Origin: an uncultured Clostridia bacterium
Lineage (GTDB): Bacteria > Bacillota > Clostridia > Christensenellales > CAG-1252
Assembly (NCBI GenBank): GCA_946625545.1
Contig: CAMOTC010000003.1
Location: forward strand, 1-42,307
Direction of reading: 5' to 3'
Length of the DNA stretch: 42,307 nt
Translations under genes and position numbers: made by a program
Shown here: positions 8,246 to 20,462 of the stretch, one piece after another
Position numbering within the stretch: the first letter of the stretch is position 1
Layout: each line of letters starts with the position of its first letter
The notes under the pieces: generated by a model
Seen by the model: the letters and a program-made list of their open reading frames with translations, nothing else
What the model was told of the DNA's origin: nothing
Database searches by the model: none

Positions 8246-9238
8246 ATGAAAAAGCTTTCGGCGATCCTGCTTCTCATCTCTTTGACGTTTTGTCTCGGTG
8301 CATGTTCTCCGAGAGAGATGACGGTGCGCGGCTTCGCCGTGGGCTCCGAATACTATGTTACGTATACTTCGTCGAAGGATCTTTCGGCGGAGATCAATGA
8401 GATGCTCTCCTCTATAGAGGAGAGTTTTTCTGTCAAAGTATCTACCTCCGTACTCGCGCGTATCAATGCCGCACAGGCGGGCGAGGCTGTCACTCTCAAT
8501 GAAGAGGAGAGCGTCGTCCTCTCGCGCGCACTCACTATCGCGATAGAGACGCAGGGCGCTTTTGAGCCTGCAATACTCCCCCTTGTCAAGGTGTGGGGAT
8601 TTGATCCTCCGTTTGAGATGAATAAAGAAGTGCCTCCCTCTACTCAAAGTATCGACGATGCGCGCTTGATATCGGGCTACGGCTATTTTACTTATTCCGA
8701 GGCTACCTCGAGCGTCGTGAAGACTATCGACGACGCCTGTCTCGACCTCGGCGGTGCGATCAAGGGGTATGCCGCAGAGAGGGTGCGAGAGGTGATAAAA
8801 GAGCGCTGTGATGAGGCTCTCGTCTATGTCGGCGGGACCATCGCGGCGGTGGGGCGTGACTATGAGATCGGCGTGACTCCCCCCAGAGATAGTAAGGAGA
8901 GCTACATTTTCCGCTTTACTCTCGGACAAAACGAGATCTGTGCTACGAGTGGTGATTACGAGAGATATTATCTCTACAAAGGGGAGAGATACCATCATAT
9001 TTTGGACGCTTCGACAGGGTATCCTGCGAATGCGGGTGTGATCTCGGCAACGATCATCAGCGAGGACGGTATGCTCGCAGATGCTCTCGCCACTGCGGTC
9101 GTCGTGCTTGGCGCGGAGAAGGGCGTCGCCCTCATCGAGAAGCTCGGCGCAAAGGGCGTGATCGTGACGGAGGAGAAAGAAGTGATCTCGACAGGGGTCA
9201 CGGTGACGATCAAGGATACTGCCTATGCGCTCCGTTAA
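8246..9238 (+). CDS. apbE: ApbE family FAD:protein FMN transferase (lipoprotein)
   Basis: Lipobox LGAC; LDLGGAIKGYAAERV; SGDYERYY; HHILDASTGYPAN; start moved to ATG 8246. Confidence 0.92.
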   Translation: MKKLSAILLLISLTFCLGACSPREMTVRGFAVGSEYYVTYTSSKDLSAEINEMLSSIEESFSVKVSTSVLARINAAQAGEAVTLNEEESVVLSRALTIAIETQGAFEPAILPLVKVWGFDPPFEMNKEVPPSTQSIDDARLISGYGYFTYSEATSSVVKTIDDACLDLGGAIKGYAAERVREVIKERCDEALVYVGGTIAAVGRDYEIGVTPPRDSKESYIFRFTLGQNEICATSGDYERYYLYKGERYHHILDASTGYPANAGVISATIISEDGMLADALATAVVVLGAEKGVALIEKLGAKGVIVTEEKEVISTGVTVTIKDTAYALR

Positions 9239-9590
9239 GCCCTTGACTCTATTTCGCATCTGGGACGTTGTATTGATCGTCCTGCTCCTTGTTTTGGTGG
9301 GATTATCGCTGTATTTCGCACTCTCTCCCGAGAGCGGGACTGCTGCGGAGATCTATCTTGACGGCGAACTATACGACACGTGCCCTCTGTCTCGCGATGC
9401 GCAGATCACTCTCGATCATTTGACTATCGTTGTGTCCGATGGTCGCGTATGGGTGGAGGATGCAGATTGTCCCGATAAAATATGCGAAAAGCGCGGCGCG
9501 ATCTCTCAAGCGGGACAATCTATCGTCTGTCTCCCAAATCGTGTTGTCGTAAAGATCAGCGGAAAGGGCGAAGTGGAGGCGATCTCATGA
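9225..9590 (+). CDS. NusG domain II-containing membrane-anchored protein
   Basis: N-terminal TM segment followed by CPDKICEKRGAISQAGQSIVCLPNRVVVKI. Confidence 0.88.
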   Translation: MRSVKPLTLFRIWDVVLIVLLLVLVGLSLYFALSPESGTAAEIYLDGELYDTCPLSRDAQITLDHLTIVVSDGRVWVEDADCPDKICEKRGAISQAGQSIVCLPNRVVVKISGKGEVEAIS

Positions 9591-10093
9591 CGGCAAGGAA
9601 TGCGGCGCAAACGGCGGTGCTCCTCGCAGTCGCCTTGATCCTCGGTTTTTTGGAGAATCTATTACCTCCCATTATCCCTATATTGCCCTATGCGAAGATC
9701 GGTCTCGGCAACGCCGCGGTGCTGCTCGCTTTGATATGGCTCGGCGTTCCCTATGCGGCGGTCATACTCGTCCTAAAATGCGTGATCATAGGGCTCTTTT
9801 CAGGAGCTCCGACGATGATACTATATTCTCTCGGCGGTGGGATTTTGTCCTTTGCGATCATGGCTGTCCTCTTGTATATCGGTGCAAACGGCGTTCCCGC
9901 CATCAGTGCGGCGGGCGGCATCATGCACAACGTAGGACAGATCCTCGTCGCGATCGCATTTACGGGTACGGCAGGGGTTGCTCTTCTCCTCGTTTATCTC
10001 GCGCTCTTTGGCGCTGTCGCGGGAGGGGTGATCGGAGTGATCGTCTATTTTGTCGATCTCGGCGTCAGAAGGGCGCAAAAGGGAAAAGAATGA
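9587..10093 (+). CDS. Gx transporter family / heptaprenyl diphosphate synthase component I-like membrane protein
   Basis: LENLLPPIIPILPYAKIGLGNAAVLLAL ... GGGILSF ... GGIMHNVGQILVA; ATGA overlap with upstream stop; start at 9587. Confidence 0.87.
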   Translation: MTARNAAQTAVLLAVALILGFLENLLPPIIPILPYAKIGLGNAAVLLALIWLGVPYAAVILVLKCVIIGLFSGAPTMILYSLGGGILSFAIMAVLLYIGANGVPAISAAGGIMHNVGQILVAIAFTGTAGVALLLVYLALFGAVAGGVIGVIVYFVDLGVRRAQKGKE

Positions 10094-10764
10094 TCGAGCG
10101 TGAAATATTCAAACGGAGGATCATCCTCTTTGACAGATTGGAAAGCTTCGGATTTGTCCGTGCAAACGGAGATTATCTTTACGAGCGGAAGATCTACGAC
10201 GGGATGATCGCTCGCGTACGGATCGCTCCCTTGGGTGAGGTCTCGGGAGATGTCTATGACGAGGATCTCGGCGAGGTGTACGTCAATCATCGCGTCGAGT
10301 CTGCGACGGGAGCTTTCGTCGTAGGGGTCAGGAATGCATATACCGCTCTCCTCGAGGAGATCGCCGAAGCGGTCAGCGTGGAGAAACGATATGTCGGGGA
10401 TCAGACAAATCGCATCGATGCCTATATGTTGGATCGATACGGCGTTTCCCCCGAGTTTATGTGGAAGAAATTTCCCCATTTCGGAGTGTATCGTAATGCT
10501 TCGACGAGTAAGTGGTTCGCGATCATCATGAATATCGGTAAGGAAAAGATCGTCAAAGGGGAGAGCGGCGAGGTCGAAGTGATGAACCTGAAACTCGATG
10601 GACTCGCGTCGGACTATCTAGGGAATGGAGTCTATCCTTCATATCACATGAATCACAAGAGTTGGGTCACTGTCCTTCTCGACAGCTCTGTGGGGGATGA
10701 TAAGGTAGAGGAAATGATCGAGATTTCTTATAAGAATTCATTCAATAAATCAAAGAGAAAATAA
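10090..10764 (+). CDS. MmcQ/YjbR family protein
   Basis: ATGA overlap start; SPEFMWKKFPHFGVYRNASTSKWFAIIMNI and NHKSWVTVLLD typical of YjbR/MmcQ. Confidence 0.8.
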   Translation: MIEREIFKRRIILFDRLESFGFVRANGDYLYERKIYDGMIARVRIAPLGEVSGDVYDEDLGEVYVNHRVESATGAFVVGVRNAYTALLEEIAEAVSVEKRYVGDQTNRIDAYMLDRYGVSPEFMWKKFPHFGVYRNASTSKWFAIIMNIGKEKIVKGESGEVEVMNLKLDGLASDYLGNGVYPSYHMNHKSWVTVLLDSSVGDDKVEEMIEISYKNSFNKSKRK

Positions 10765-10792
10765 AAAAGGCGCTTGCGCGCCTTGTTTTTTT
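10763..10792. terminator. bidirectional intrinsic terminator
   Basis: AAAAAAGGCGC-TTGC-GCGCCTTGTTTTTTT between convergent genes. Confidence 0.85.
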
Positions 10793-11547
10793 CAGATCAA
10801 ACGAGTTTGTTTTATATTGATCACGCTCTTTGCGTTCGGATCGGGGATATAGCCTTCAAAGATGATATTCTCCGCATACATACGCGCCTTTTTCTCGAGG
10901 ATGGGGTTAGTGACCGTCCAGGCGAGGACTTTGGGCGCTTTCCCTCTCAGGATGATGGATCTGCGATCGTTGAGATTGGAGACCATATAGGAGATAAAGT
11001 CGGGACGGATGCGTTTCGTCCAGTAAAGGGCGAAACTCACGACGTCTGATGCGAGGATGCCGATGGGACAGGCGGGGACGTGCTTCCTGTACCAAGAGAG
11101 AGCAGTGGGGCTGAAGGATTGTATCGCGTATTTGCCGTTATAGTTCGCGAGTAGCTCAGACATTCTCTCGGCGACGCGGGTGCGGACGTAGGTCTTGATC
11201 TCGATCAAGAGACCCGTCCTGCCGTTGACGTAGGAGAGCACCTCCTGAAAGGTGGGGATGCGCTCGTTGACAAAGGGGAGGGTGTAATGCGAGAGCTGTT
11301 CGTAGGTGAGATCCTGCAATTCGATGCTCTCGCCGAAGATGCGCTCGAGGGTATTGTCATGAAAGACGACAAGCTCGTCGTCTGCGAGAATATGTACATC
11401 GATCTCGATATTATAGCCCTTCTGAATGGCGGCTTCGTACGCCGCGAGGCTATTCTCCATGACGCCGCCACCGTGCAGTCCGCGGTGAGCTATCGGCTTG
11501 TCAAAGAGCCAGCTGTGATCGATGACTTTGGTAATGTTTTTCGCCAT
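10792..11547 (-). CDS. glycerophosphodiester phosphodiesterase family protein
   Basis: PIAHRGLHGGGVMENSLAAYEAAIQKGYNIEIDVHILADDELVVFHDNTLERI. Confidence 0.93.
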   Translation of the reverse strand: MAKNITKVIDHSWLFDKPIAHRGLHGGGVMENSLAAYEAAIQKGYNIEIDVHILADDELVVFHDNTLERIFGESIELQDLTYEQLSHYTLPFVNERIPTFQEVLSYVNGRTGLLIEIKTYVRTRVAERMSELLANYNGKYAIQSFSPTALSWYRKHVPACPIGILASDVVSFALYWTKRIRPDFISYMVSNLNDRRSIILRGKAPKVLAWTVTNPILEKKARMYAENIIFEGYIPDPNAKSVINIKQTRLI

Positions 11548-11600
11548 GACTTCCCTCTCCTTAACTATTATTATAACATAACTTTTAATTATGTAAATAC

Positions 11601-11629
11601 TTTACCTCATAAAAAAAATATTATATAAT
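11601..11629 (+). promoter_or_regulatory. sigma-A type promoter of lepA
   Basis: TTTACC (11601-11606), 17 nt, TATAAT (11624-11629). Confidence 0.55.
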
Positions 11630-11660
11630 AATTTATGCGATAAATATCGCGACGGACAAT

Positions 11661-13451
11661 ATGGATAGGGATCATATCAGGAATTTTTGTATTATAGCGC
11701 ACATCGATCACGGCAAGAGCACCCTTGCGGATCGCTTGATGGACGTCACGGGGACTGTCCCCGAGAGAGAGGCGAAAGAACAGCTTCTCGATAATATGGA
11801 CATCGAGCGCGAGAGGGGGATCACGATCAAGCTCCAGCCTGTCAGAATGTTTTATAAACTGGATGGCGAGGAGTATATGCTCAACCTGATCGATACCCCG
11901 GGACACGTGGACTTTACCTACGAAGTTTCACGTTCTCTCGCCGCGTGCGAGGGCGCCGTCCTCGTCGTGGACGCTACGCAGGGGGTGGAGGCGCAGACTT
12001 TGACCAACGTCTATCTCGCGATAGACAATAATCTTGAGGTCATTCCCGTGATCAATAAGGTAGACTTGCAGGGCGCAGACGTCGAGGGCACCAAGCGTGA
12101 GATCGAGGATATCATCGGGATCCCCGCTTCGGACGCTCCCGCCATCAGCGCAAAGACAGGTCTCAATATCGAGAAGGTGCTCGAGAGTATCATCTATAAC
12201 CTTCCTGCCGCGCGCGGTGACGAGAGCGCGCCGCTGAAAGCGCTCATTTTTGACTCCGTTTATGACAATTACAAGGGAGCGATCAGCTTTATCCGCGTGC
12301 TTGACGGCTCGGTCAAGGTAGGGGATAAGATCAAGATGTTCTCGACGGGCAAGGTCTTTGACGTGACCGAGGTCGGCGTCTTTACGCCTAAGATGATCCC
12401 TGTGAGATCTCTCTCTGCGGGTGAGGTCGGTTATCTCGCCGCGAGTATAAAGAACGTTTCGGACACCGCCGTAGGTGATACGATCACCTTTGCGGAGGGC
12501 GGGACGAAGGAGCCTTTCCCCGGCTATAAAGCGGTCAAGCCTGTAGTTTTTGCGGGTATCTTCCCCGCGGATGGCAGTAAATACACCGAGCTGCGCGAGG
12601 CGCTCGAAAAGCTAAAGCTGAACGATGCTTCCCTTTTCTTTGAACCCGACGTTTCTGCGGCTCTCGGTTTTGGGTTTCGTTGCGGTTTTCTCGGTCTTCT
12701 TCATATGGAGATCATCGAGGAGAGGTTGGAGAGGGAGTTTAATATCGATCTCGTGACCACTGCGCCGAGCGTCTCCTATAAGGTGTATAAGTACGGCGGC
12801 GAGGTCATCAACGTGGATAATCCCTCCCATTTGCCTTCCCCCTCCGAGATCGACTATATGGAGGAGCCTATCGTGCGCGCGACCCTCTTTACTCCGCCCG
12901 AGTACGTCGGCCCCATAATGGAGCTTTGTCAGGGGAAGAGGGGTACTTTCCTGGATATGAGCTATGTGGATACTTCGCGTGCGAAGTTGACCTACGATAT
13001 CCCTCTCGCTGAGATCGTTTACGATTTCTTTGACGACCTCAAGTCGCGTACGCGCGGTTATGCGAGTATGGACTATGAGATCATCGGGTTTAAGAAGAGT
13101 GAGCTCGTCAAGCTCGATATCATGCTGAACGGTGAGATCTGCGATGCGCTCTCCTTGATCGTGCATAAGGACGCCGCCTATGGGCGAGGCAGGGGTATCG
13201 CCGAAAAACTGAAAGAGGTCATTCCTCGTCAGATGTTCGAGATCCCCATTCAGGCGTGCGTCGGCGGGAAGGTCATCGCTCGTGAGACGGTGAAGGCGAT
13301 GCGTAAAGACGTCCTCGCGAAGTGCTACGGCGGCGATATCACGAGAAAGAAAAAGCTCCTTGAGAAGCAAAAAGAAGGCAAAAAGCGTATGCGGCAGGTG
13401 GGAAGCGTCTCATTGCCGAGCGAGGCTTTTATGTCCATTTTGAAGCGGTGA
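11661..13451 (+). CDS. lepA: elongation factor 4
   Basis: [51 protein letters not shown]; LepA C-terminal domain [23 protein letters not shown]. Confidence 0.98.
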   Translation: MDRDHIRNFCIIAHIDHGKSTLADRLMDVTGTVPEREAKEQLLDNMDIERERGITIKLQPVRMFYKLDGEEYMLNLIDTPGHVDFTYEVSRSLAACEGAVLVVDATQGVEAQTLTNVYLAIDNNLEVIPVINKVDLQGADVEGTKREIEDIIGIPASDAPAISAKTGLNIEKVLESIIYNLPAARGDESAPLKALIFDSVYDNYKGAISFIRVLDGSVKVGDKIKMFSTGKVFDVTEVGVFTPKMIPVRSLSAGEVGYLAASIKNVSDTAVGDTITFAEGGTKEPFPGYKAVKPVVFAGIFPADGSKYTELREALEKLKLNDASLFFEPDVSAALGFGFRCGFLGLLHMEIIEERLEREFNIDLVTTAPSVSYKVYKYGGEVINVDNPSHLPSPSEIDYMEEPIVRATLFTPPEYVGPIMELCQGKRGTFLDMSYVDTSRAKLTYDIPLAEIVYDFFDDLKSRTRGYASMDYEIIGFKKSELVKLDIMLNGEICDALSLIVHKDAAYGRGRGIAEKLKEVIPRQMFEIPIQACVGGKVIARETVKAMRKDVLAKCYGGDITRKKKLLEKQKEGKKRMRQVGSVSLPSEAFMSILKR

Positions 13452-14581
13452 GAGATCTCTCGCGCGACTTTTCGCTCTATATCCATATCCCATTTTGCGT
13501 GAAGAAATGCGCGTACTGCGATTTCTTGTCTTTTGCCGATCATTCTGCTATGGCGGATTATTTCTCCGCGCTCATCCGCGAGATCCACGCGAAGGGGCGT
13601 GAGTACGGCGGCAGGGTGGATCATATCTACGTAGGCGGAGGGACCCCCTCGATCGCATACGAGTATTTTCCTCTTTTGCGATCGGCGATAGAGGAGAGCT
13701 TTGATCTGTCGGACGAGATCGAGATCAGTATGGAGTGCAATCCCGAGAGCGTGACGCCGCGCTTTATCGAGGCGGCGAAAGCCTTTGGGGTAAATCGCAT
13801 CAGTGTAGGGGTCCAGACTTTATCCGATGCTCTCTTGAAGGTTATCGGCAGGGCACACGATCGCGCGCGTGCGCTGAATGCGGTTGATCTCTTGACTCGC
13901 GAATTTCCCTCCGTCAACGTGGACGTGATGGTGGGACTACCGAATCAGACGCGCAATGATGTCGCGGAGACGTTGGACGCTTTGCTCGCATTTCCGATCG
14001 ATCATATCTCCTGCTATAGTCTGATCCTCGAAGAAGGTACGCCCCTATGCGCCGCCAAAGAGCGTGGGGAATTTATCCCCGACGACGATCATGCGGTCGA
14101 TCTCTACGATCTCGCGAGAGAGAAGCTCAAAGCGTCGGGATTTTATCGCTATGAGATCAGCAATTTCTGCAAGAGCGATCACGCTTGCGGCTACAACCTT
14201 TCTGTTTGGCAATATGGGGAGTATCTCGGCCTCGGTATTGGCGCGTCTTCTTTCTTGAGAAGAGGGGTGAGAGGCTTTGCGGTAAGATTGAAGAATGTCG
14301 AGGATCTATCCGAGTACATCGCCACTGATGGCACCTTTCCCGATCGCGAGGAGATATCCAAAGAGGAGGGGATGAGGGAGTTTATTATGCTCGGGCTTCG
14401 GCTCGAGGAGGGACTCGATCTCAGCGCGTTTCAGACAATTTTCGGCGTAGATTTTATGAAAATATATGGAGAAAAGGTGCTGAAACTCGATAATATGCTC
14501 ATGATTTCCTCCACGCACGTTGCCATAAAGCCCGAATATTTCTATATATCAAACGGTATCATAGAAGATATTATATATTGA
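13448..14581 (+). CDS. hemW: radical SAM coproporphyrinogen III oxidase-like / heme chaperone HemW
   Basis: [27 protein letters not shown] start overlapping the lepA stop. Confidence 0.92.
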   Translation: MRDLSRDFSLYIHIPFCVKKCAYCDFLSFADHSAMADYFSALIREIHAKGREYGGRVDHIYVGGGTPSIAYEYFPLLRSAIEESFDLSDEIEISMECNPESVTPRFIEAAKAFGVNRISVGVQTLSDALLKVIGRAHDRARALNAVDLLTREFPSVNVDVMVGLPNQTRNDVAETLDALLAFPIDHISCYSLILEEGTPLCAAKERGEFIPDDDHAVDLYDLAREKLKASGFYRYEISNFCKSDHACGYNLSVWQYGEYLGLGIGASSFLRRGVRGFAVRLKNVEDLSEYIATDGTFPDREEISKEEGMREFIMLGLRLEEGLDLSAFQTIFGVDFMKIYGEKVLKLDNMLMISSTHVAIKPEYFYISNGIIEDIIY

Positions 14582-14685
14582 TTTTTTTATTTCGATATTA
14601 TTTTTTTAATATAATCTAAAGATTAAGGCTTTTTGTTTTCTTATCTGTTTTGTAGAAAATTTTTTGAAAAAACGGCATAAAAGTC

Positions 14686-14714
14686 TTGACAAAGGCACAT
14701 AATGGTATTAGAAT
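14686..14714 (+). promoter_or_regulatory. sigma-A promoter of the hrcA-grpE-dnaK-dnaJ operon
   Basis: TTGACA (14686-14691), 17 nt, TAGAAT (14709-14714). Confidence 0.85.
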
Positions 14715-14715
14715 G

Positions 14716-14742
14716 TTAGCAGTCGAGCGATGAAAGTGCTAA
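14716..14742 (+). promoter_or_regulatory. CIRCE operator (HrcA binding site)
   Basis: TTAGCAGTC-N9-AAGTGCTAA directly downstream of the -10, compared with the canonical TTAGCACTC-N9-GAGTGCTAA. Confidence 0.92.
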
Positions 14743-14784
14743 CAATCATCAATAAAGACTGCCAAGGTTGCAAGGAGGTATGAT

Positions 14785-15834
14785 ATGGAACTATCCGCGA
14801 GAAAGAGAAAGATCCTCGGTCTCTTGGTCGAGAGATATATCAAGACCGCCGAGCCTGTCTCCAGCGGGGAGATCAAATCGCTTTACGGTGAGGACATCAG
14901 TTCTGCCACGATCCGCAGTGAGCTCGCGAGCCTGGAGGAGCTCGGCTATCTCGTACAGCCGCACGTTTCTGCGGGTCGTATCCCGACCGAGGTCGCCTAT
15001 AAGCTCTACGTGGAGAATATCCTCGCAGGGGAAAAGAAGGAGATCCGCGTGGCGGGTGTCAGAGATTATCTCGATAAAAAGATCGTAGAGATCGAGGACG
15101 TGGTCAGAAATACCGCTCGCGTGATCAGCGACGCTACGAACTATACGAGCGTGATCGTGATCAAGAATACCGACGATATCCGCATTCGCGAGGTCAAGCT
15201 CGTTGAGGTAGATGCCGGCAGAGCGCTCGTGGTCATCATGACAGACAGCGGCGTGATCAAGGATAACATTATCGAGATCCCTATCAATATGGGGAGCGGC
15301 TATGTCAATGCCGCAAATGAAGTCGTGAACGATCTCTTTGCGAATAAAACGCTCCGCGATATTCGCGAGGGCGTCAAGAATATCGACGACGAGATGATGC
15401 AGTATCACGACATCTTTGATAAGATCATCGGGCTGCTTGAGGCGTATGCGTCGGGTAGGCACGACAAGGTCTTTGTGGAGGGTACGAGCAAGATGTTTGC
15501 CCATCCCGAGTTTTCGGAGATCGAGAATGCGCGTGATTTCATCCGCCTCCTCGATGAAAAAGAGAAGCTCGGCGAGCTGATGACAAATGACGGCGACATC
15601 GAGCTCTCGGTCAGGATCGGCAAGCCCGACGGACTTGAGGGAAATTGCTCGATGGTGACTGCTCGCTATTCGATCGGCGGAGCGGAGATCGGCAAGGCGG
15701 GTGTTATCGGACCCGAAAGAATGGACTATGATAAGGTGGTGAGCGTGCTCCATTATATCCAAAAGGTATTTAACGGAGAAGGCGAACCTGACGAAAAGGA
15801 GAAGAAAAATGGCGAAATCCGCAAACGAAAATAA
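14785..15834 (+). CDS. hrcA: heat-inducible transcription repressor HrcA
   Basis: MELSARKRKILGLLVERYIKTAEPVSS, SSATIRSELASLEELGYLVQPHVSAGRIPTEVAYKLYV. Confidence 0.97.
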   Translation: MELSARKRKILGLLVERYIKTAEPVSSGEIKSLYGEDISSATIRSELASLEELGYLVQPHVSAGRIPTEVAYKLYVENILAGEKKEIRVAGVRDYLDKKIVEIEDVVRNTARVISDATNYTSVIVIKNTDDIRIREVKLVEVDAGRALVVIMTDSGVIKDNIIEIPINMGSGYVNAANEVVNDLFANKTLRDIREGVKNIDDEMMQYHDIFDKIIGLLEAYASGRHDKVFVEGTSKMFAHPEFSEIENARDFIRLLDEKEKLGELMTNDGDIELSVRIGKPDGLEGNCSMVTARYSIGGAEIGKAGVIGPERMDYDKVVSVLHYIQKVFNGEGEPDEKEKKNGEIRKRK

Positions 15835-16363
15835 GAAGAAAACGACCAAGCAGGAGGAAGAAGTCATCTCCTTCGATACCGAAGAGATGATCCGCGAGGA
15901 GGAGCCGAAGGTCAATCCCGAAGTGGAAGGGCTAAAGCAGGCGCTCCAGGCTGAGAAGGACAATTACCTCAGGCTTCGCGCCGACTACGAGAACTTCCGC
16001 AGAAGAAATCAAGAGGCGACGGTGAATGCCCGCCGTGACGGTACGGCGAATGCGGTGGAGGCGATCCTTCCGATCATTGATTCCATCGACAGGGCGTTCG
16101 GCATCTGCTCTGATGACAAGTCAAAGGAAGGATTGATGCTTATCAAAAAGCAGATCGAGACTTCACTTAGTCAACTCGGCGTCAGTGAGATCCCCGCAGA
16201 AGGCGCAGAATTCGACCATAACCTCCATAACGCAGTTCAGCGTGCGGAAGTAGAGGCGTCGGAGGTCGGCAAGGTCCTCGAGGTCTATCAGAGAGGCTAC
16301 AAGCTCGGCGACAAAGTCATCCGTTACGCGATGGTGAAGGTCGGCGTGGAAAAGAGCGAATAA
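15809..16363 (+). CDS. grpE: nucleotide exchange factor GrpE
   Basis: LRADYENFRRRNQEATVNARRDGTANAVEAILPIIDSIDRA; position between hrcA and dnaK. Confidence 0.96.
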   Translation: MAKSANENKKKTTKQEEEVISFDTEEMIREEEPKVNPEVEGLKQALQAEKDNYLRLRADYENFRRRNQEATVNARRDGTANAVEAILPIIDSIDRAFGICSDDKSKEGLMLIKKQIETSLSQLGVSEIPAEGAEFDHNLHNAVQRAEVEASEVGKVLEVYQRGYKLGDKVIRYAMVKVGVEKSE

Positions 16364-16422
16364 AAGGATAAAGGTTATCCTTTCAAATACACAATCATCG
16401 AGGCAGTGCCTCAAATAAATAA

Positions 16423-18252
<1,830 letters not shown>

Positions 18253-18331
18253 TTAAATTCAGCAGGGAGGGGCAACCCTCTCTGCATCCTTTATAAAGTC
18301 GATCGGAGAGATTGGCTGAATCGAGTAAATT

Positions 18332-19477
18332 ATGGCAGATAAGTACGATTATTACGAAATATTGGGCGTGTCTAAGGGCGCGAGCGAGGATGAGATCAAG
18401 TCCGCATATCGAAAGATGGCGAAGAAGTATCATCCCGACCTCTACTCCACAAAGCCCGAATCAGAGCGCAAAGCGGCAGAAGAGCAGTTCAAAAAGATCA
18501 ATCACGCCTACGACGTGCTCTCTGATAGCCAAAAACGTGCGGCATACGATCAGTACGGTGACGAGAACGGCCCGATGGGCGGTGGCTTCGGCGGTGGCGC
18601 AGGCGGCGCGCAAGGGTTCGGCGACTTTGACAGCTTCTTCGGTGATTTCTTCAGCGCCTTTACAGGTGGAGGACGTCGTTCCGCCAGAGCGAACGGTCGT
18701 ATCGACGGAGATGATATCTCTGCGACGATCACGATCGACTTTATGGAAGCGGTCAGAGGAGTGCAGAAAGATATCCACATCACGAGACAGGAGACCTGCG
18801 CCGATTGTCACGGAACAGGAGCGAAAAACGGCTCCGCATATAAGACCTGCGGTCGATGCGGCGGTACGGGGCGTGTGACCATGCGTCAAAATACCATCTT
18901 CGGACAGCAAGTCGTGCAAAGCGTATGTCCCGATTGCCATGGCAACGGTCGTATCATTACCGAGACCTGCAGAAGCTGCGGCGGCAAGGGAATGAACCGC
19001 GCGTCGCGCGTCATACACGCGAATATTCCTGCGGGTATCGATAACGGACAGATGCTCAGCTTTGCCAATGAGGGCAACTGTGGCAAAAATGGGGGTGCGA
19101 AGGGTAATTTTATCCTGATCGTGAATGTAAGACCGCATACTCTCTTCAAGAGGAAAGGATACGATATCTATTTCGACGTCCCGATCTCCTATACCACGGC
19201 AACTCTCGGCGGCGAGATCGAAGTCCCGACCTTGGACGGTGTAGAGAAATATAAGATTTCCGAAGGTACGCAGTCGGGTACGGTATGCAGAATGTCGGGT
19301 AAGGGAGTAAAGAAGATCAAGAGCGAAGCTCGCGGTGATATATACTTCACCGTGCAGGTGCAAACCCCGACAGGGCTCAGTAAACAGCAGAAGGAGATGC
19401 TGTCAAAGTTTGAAGAGACTCTGACTCCTAATCAATCTCCCAAACAAAAGAAATTCTCGGAGTACACTCGCAAATGA
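18332..19477 (+). CDS. dnaJ: molecular chaperone DnaJ
   Basis: J domain [30 protein letters not shown]; Gly-rich linker; four CxxCxGxG zinc repeats. Confidence 0.98.
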   Translation: MADKYDYYEILGVSKGASEDEIKSAYRKMAKKYHPDLYSTKPESERKAAEEQFKKINHAYDVLSDSQKRAAYDQYGDENGPMGGGFGGGAGGAQGFGDFDSFFGDFFSAFTGGGRRSARANGRIDGDDISATITIDFMEAVRGVQKDIHITRQETCADCHGTGAKNGSAYKTCGRCGGTGRVTMRQNTIFGQQVVQSVCPDCHGNGRIITETCRSCGGKGMNRASRVIHANIPAGIDNGQMLSFANEGNCGKNGGAKGNFILIVNVRPHTLFKRKGYDIYFDVPISYTTATLGGEIEVPTLDGVEKYKISEGTQSGTVCRMSGKGVKKIKSEARGDIYFTVQVQTPTGLSKQQKEMLSKFEETLTPNQSPKQKKFSEYTRK

Positions 19478-20382
19478 TCAAGATCACCGTCACGACGACA
19501 CATGAAGGCGCGGAGCTGATCTCCGATATCCTCTATCAATATTCTCGTTCAGGCGTCGTCATCGAAGATAAGGAAGATGTCGCGGAGCTCTGGAACTCAG
19601 AATTGGTATGGGACTATCTCGAGGACAGCGTCTTATCTAGACCGAAAGAGGTAAAAGTGGCGGGATATTATGACGGAGAATATTCGGAAATTTCCGATGA
19701 TTTCGAGGAACTGATGGAGAGCGTGAAAGTCAACTGTCCCTTCGCAACTCCTCTCGAATGGCGAGTGGATCCCGTGACGGTCGTTGACTGGTCGGAGGAC
19801 TGGAAAACATTTTATAAGATCATTGAAGTCGGTGACCTGAAAGTCGTTCCTGTTTGGAAGAGGGAAGAGGTCAAAGACGGAAAGATCGTACTCATCAATC
19901 CCGGATCGGCATTCGGCACAGGCGAACACGAAAGTACGCGCTTATGCTTGTCCTTGATGCGGTCTCTGCCTCTCAATGGTTTATCCGTCGTAGATACGGG
20001 ATCCGGGAGCGGGATCCTCGGGATCGCCGCGCTGAAGATGGGCGCGAAGAAATGTTTGTTCCGTGATATCGATGCATCCGCTTTAAATAACCTGCGTGAG
20101 AATATCGCCCTGAATGAAGTGGATGGGACGGTGGAGCAAGCCTCCTTGCTGGAAGGGATCAGCGAAAGCTACGATCTCGTTCTGGCGAATATTACGGCAG
20201 ATATCCTCGCGAAAATGGAGAATGCGGGAGACGTGGTCCGCCAAGGCGGTCATCTCATAATGAGCGGGATCATCGACAAGTACGAAAAACCCTTATTGGA
20301 CAAATTCCTATCTATGGGATTCTCCTTGGTGAAGCGAGAATGCGACGGCATTTGGGTAGGTCTATTAATGAGAAAAGAATAG
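19474..20382 (+). CDS. prmA: ribosomal protein L11 methyltransferase
   Basis: [50 protein letters not shown]. Confidence 0.95.
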   Translation: MIKITVTTTHEGAELISDILYQYSRSGVVIEDKEDVAELWNSELVWDYLEDSVLSRPKEVKVAGYYDGEYSEISDDFEELMESVKVNCPFATPLEWRVDPVTVVDWSEDWKTFYKIIEVGDLKVVPVWKREEVKDGKIVLINPGSAFGTGEHESTRLCLSLMRSLPLNGLSVVDTGSGSGILGIAALKMGAKKCLFRDIDASALNNLRENIALNEVDGTVEQASLLEGISESYDLVLANITADILAKMENAGDVVRQGGHLIMSGIIDKYEKPLLDKFLSMGFSLVKRECDGIWVGLLMRKE

Positions 20383-20384
20383 AG

Positions 20385-20411
20385 AAAGTGCGATTTTATC
20401 GCACTTTTTTA
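20385..20411 (+). terminator. intrinsic terminator between prmA and rsmE
   Basis: AAGTGCGAT-TTT-ATCGCACTT plus T run. Confidence 0.87.
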
Positions 20412-20427
20412 AATTCGTCGTTATTTA

Positions 20428-20456
20428 TTGCCATTTATTAACAATTGCATTATAAT
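20428..20456 (+). promoter_or_regulatory. sigma-A promoter of rsmE
   Basis: TTGCCA (20428-20433), 17 nt, TATAAT (20451-20456). Confidence 0.75.
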
Positions 20457-20462
20457 ATAGCT

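Noticed and set aside
9736-10089. N-terminal part of ORF 9736-10764
   Set aside because: Out-of-frame reading through the Gx transporter gene. The YjbR/MmcQ protein starts at the ATGA overlap at 10090.
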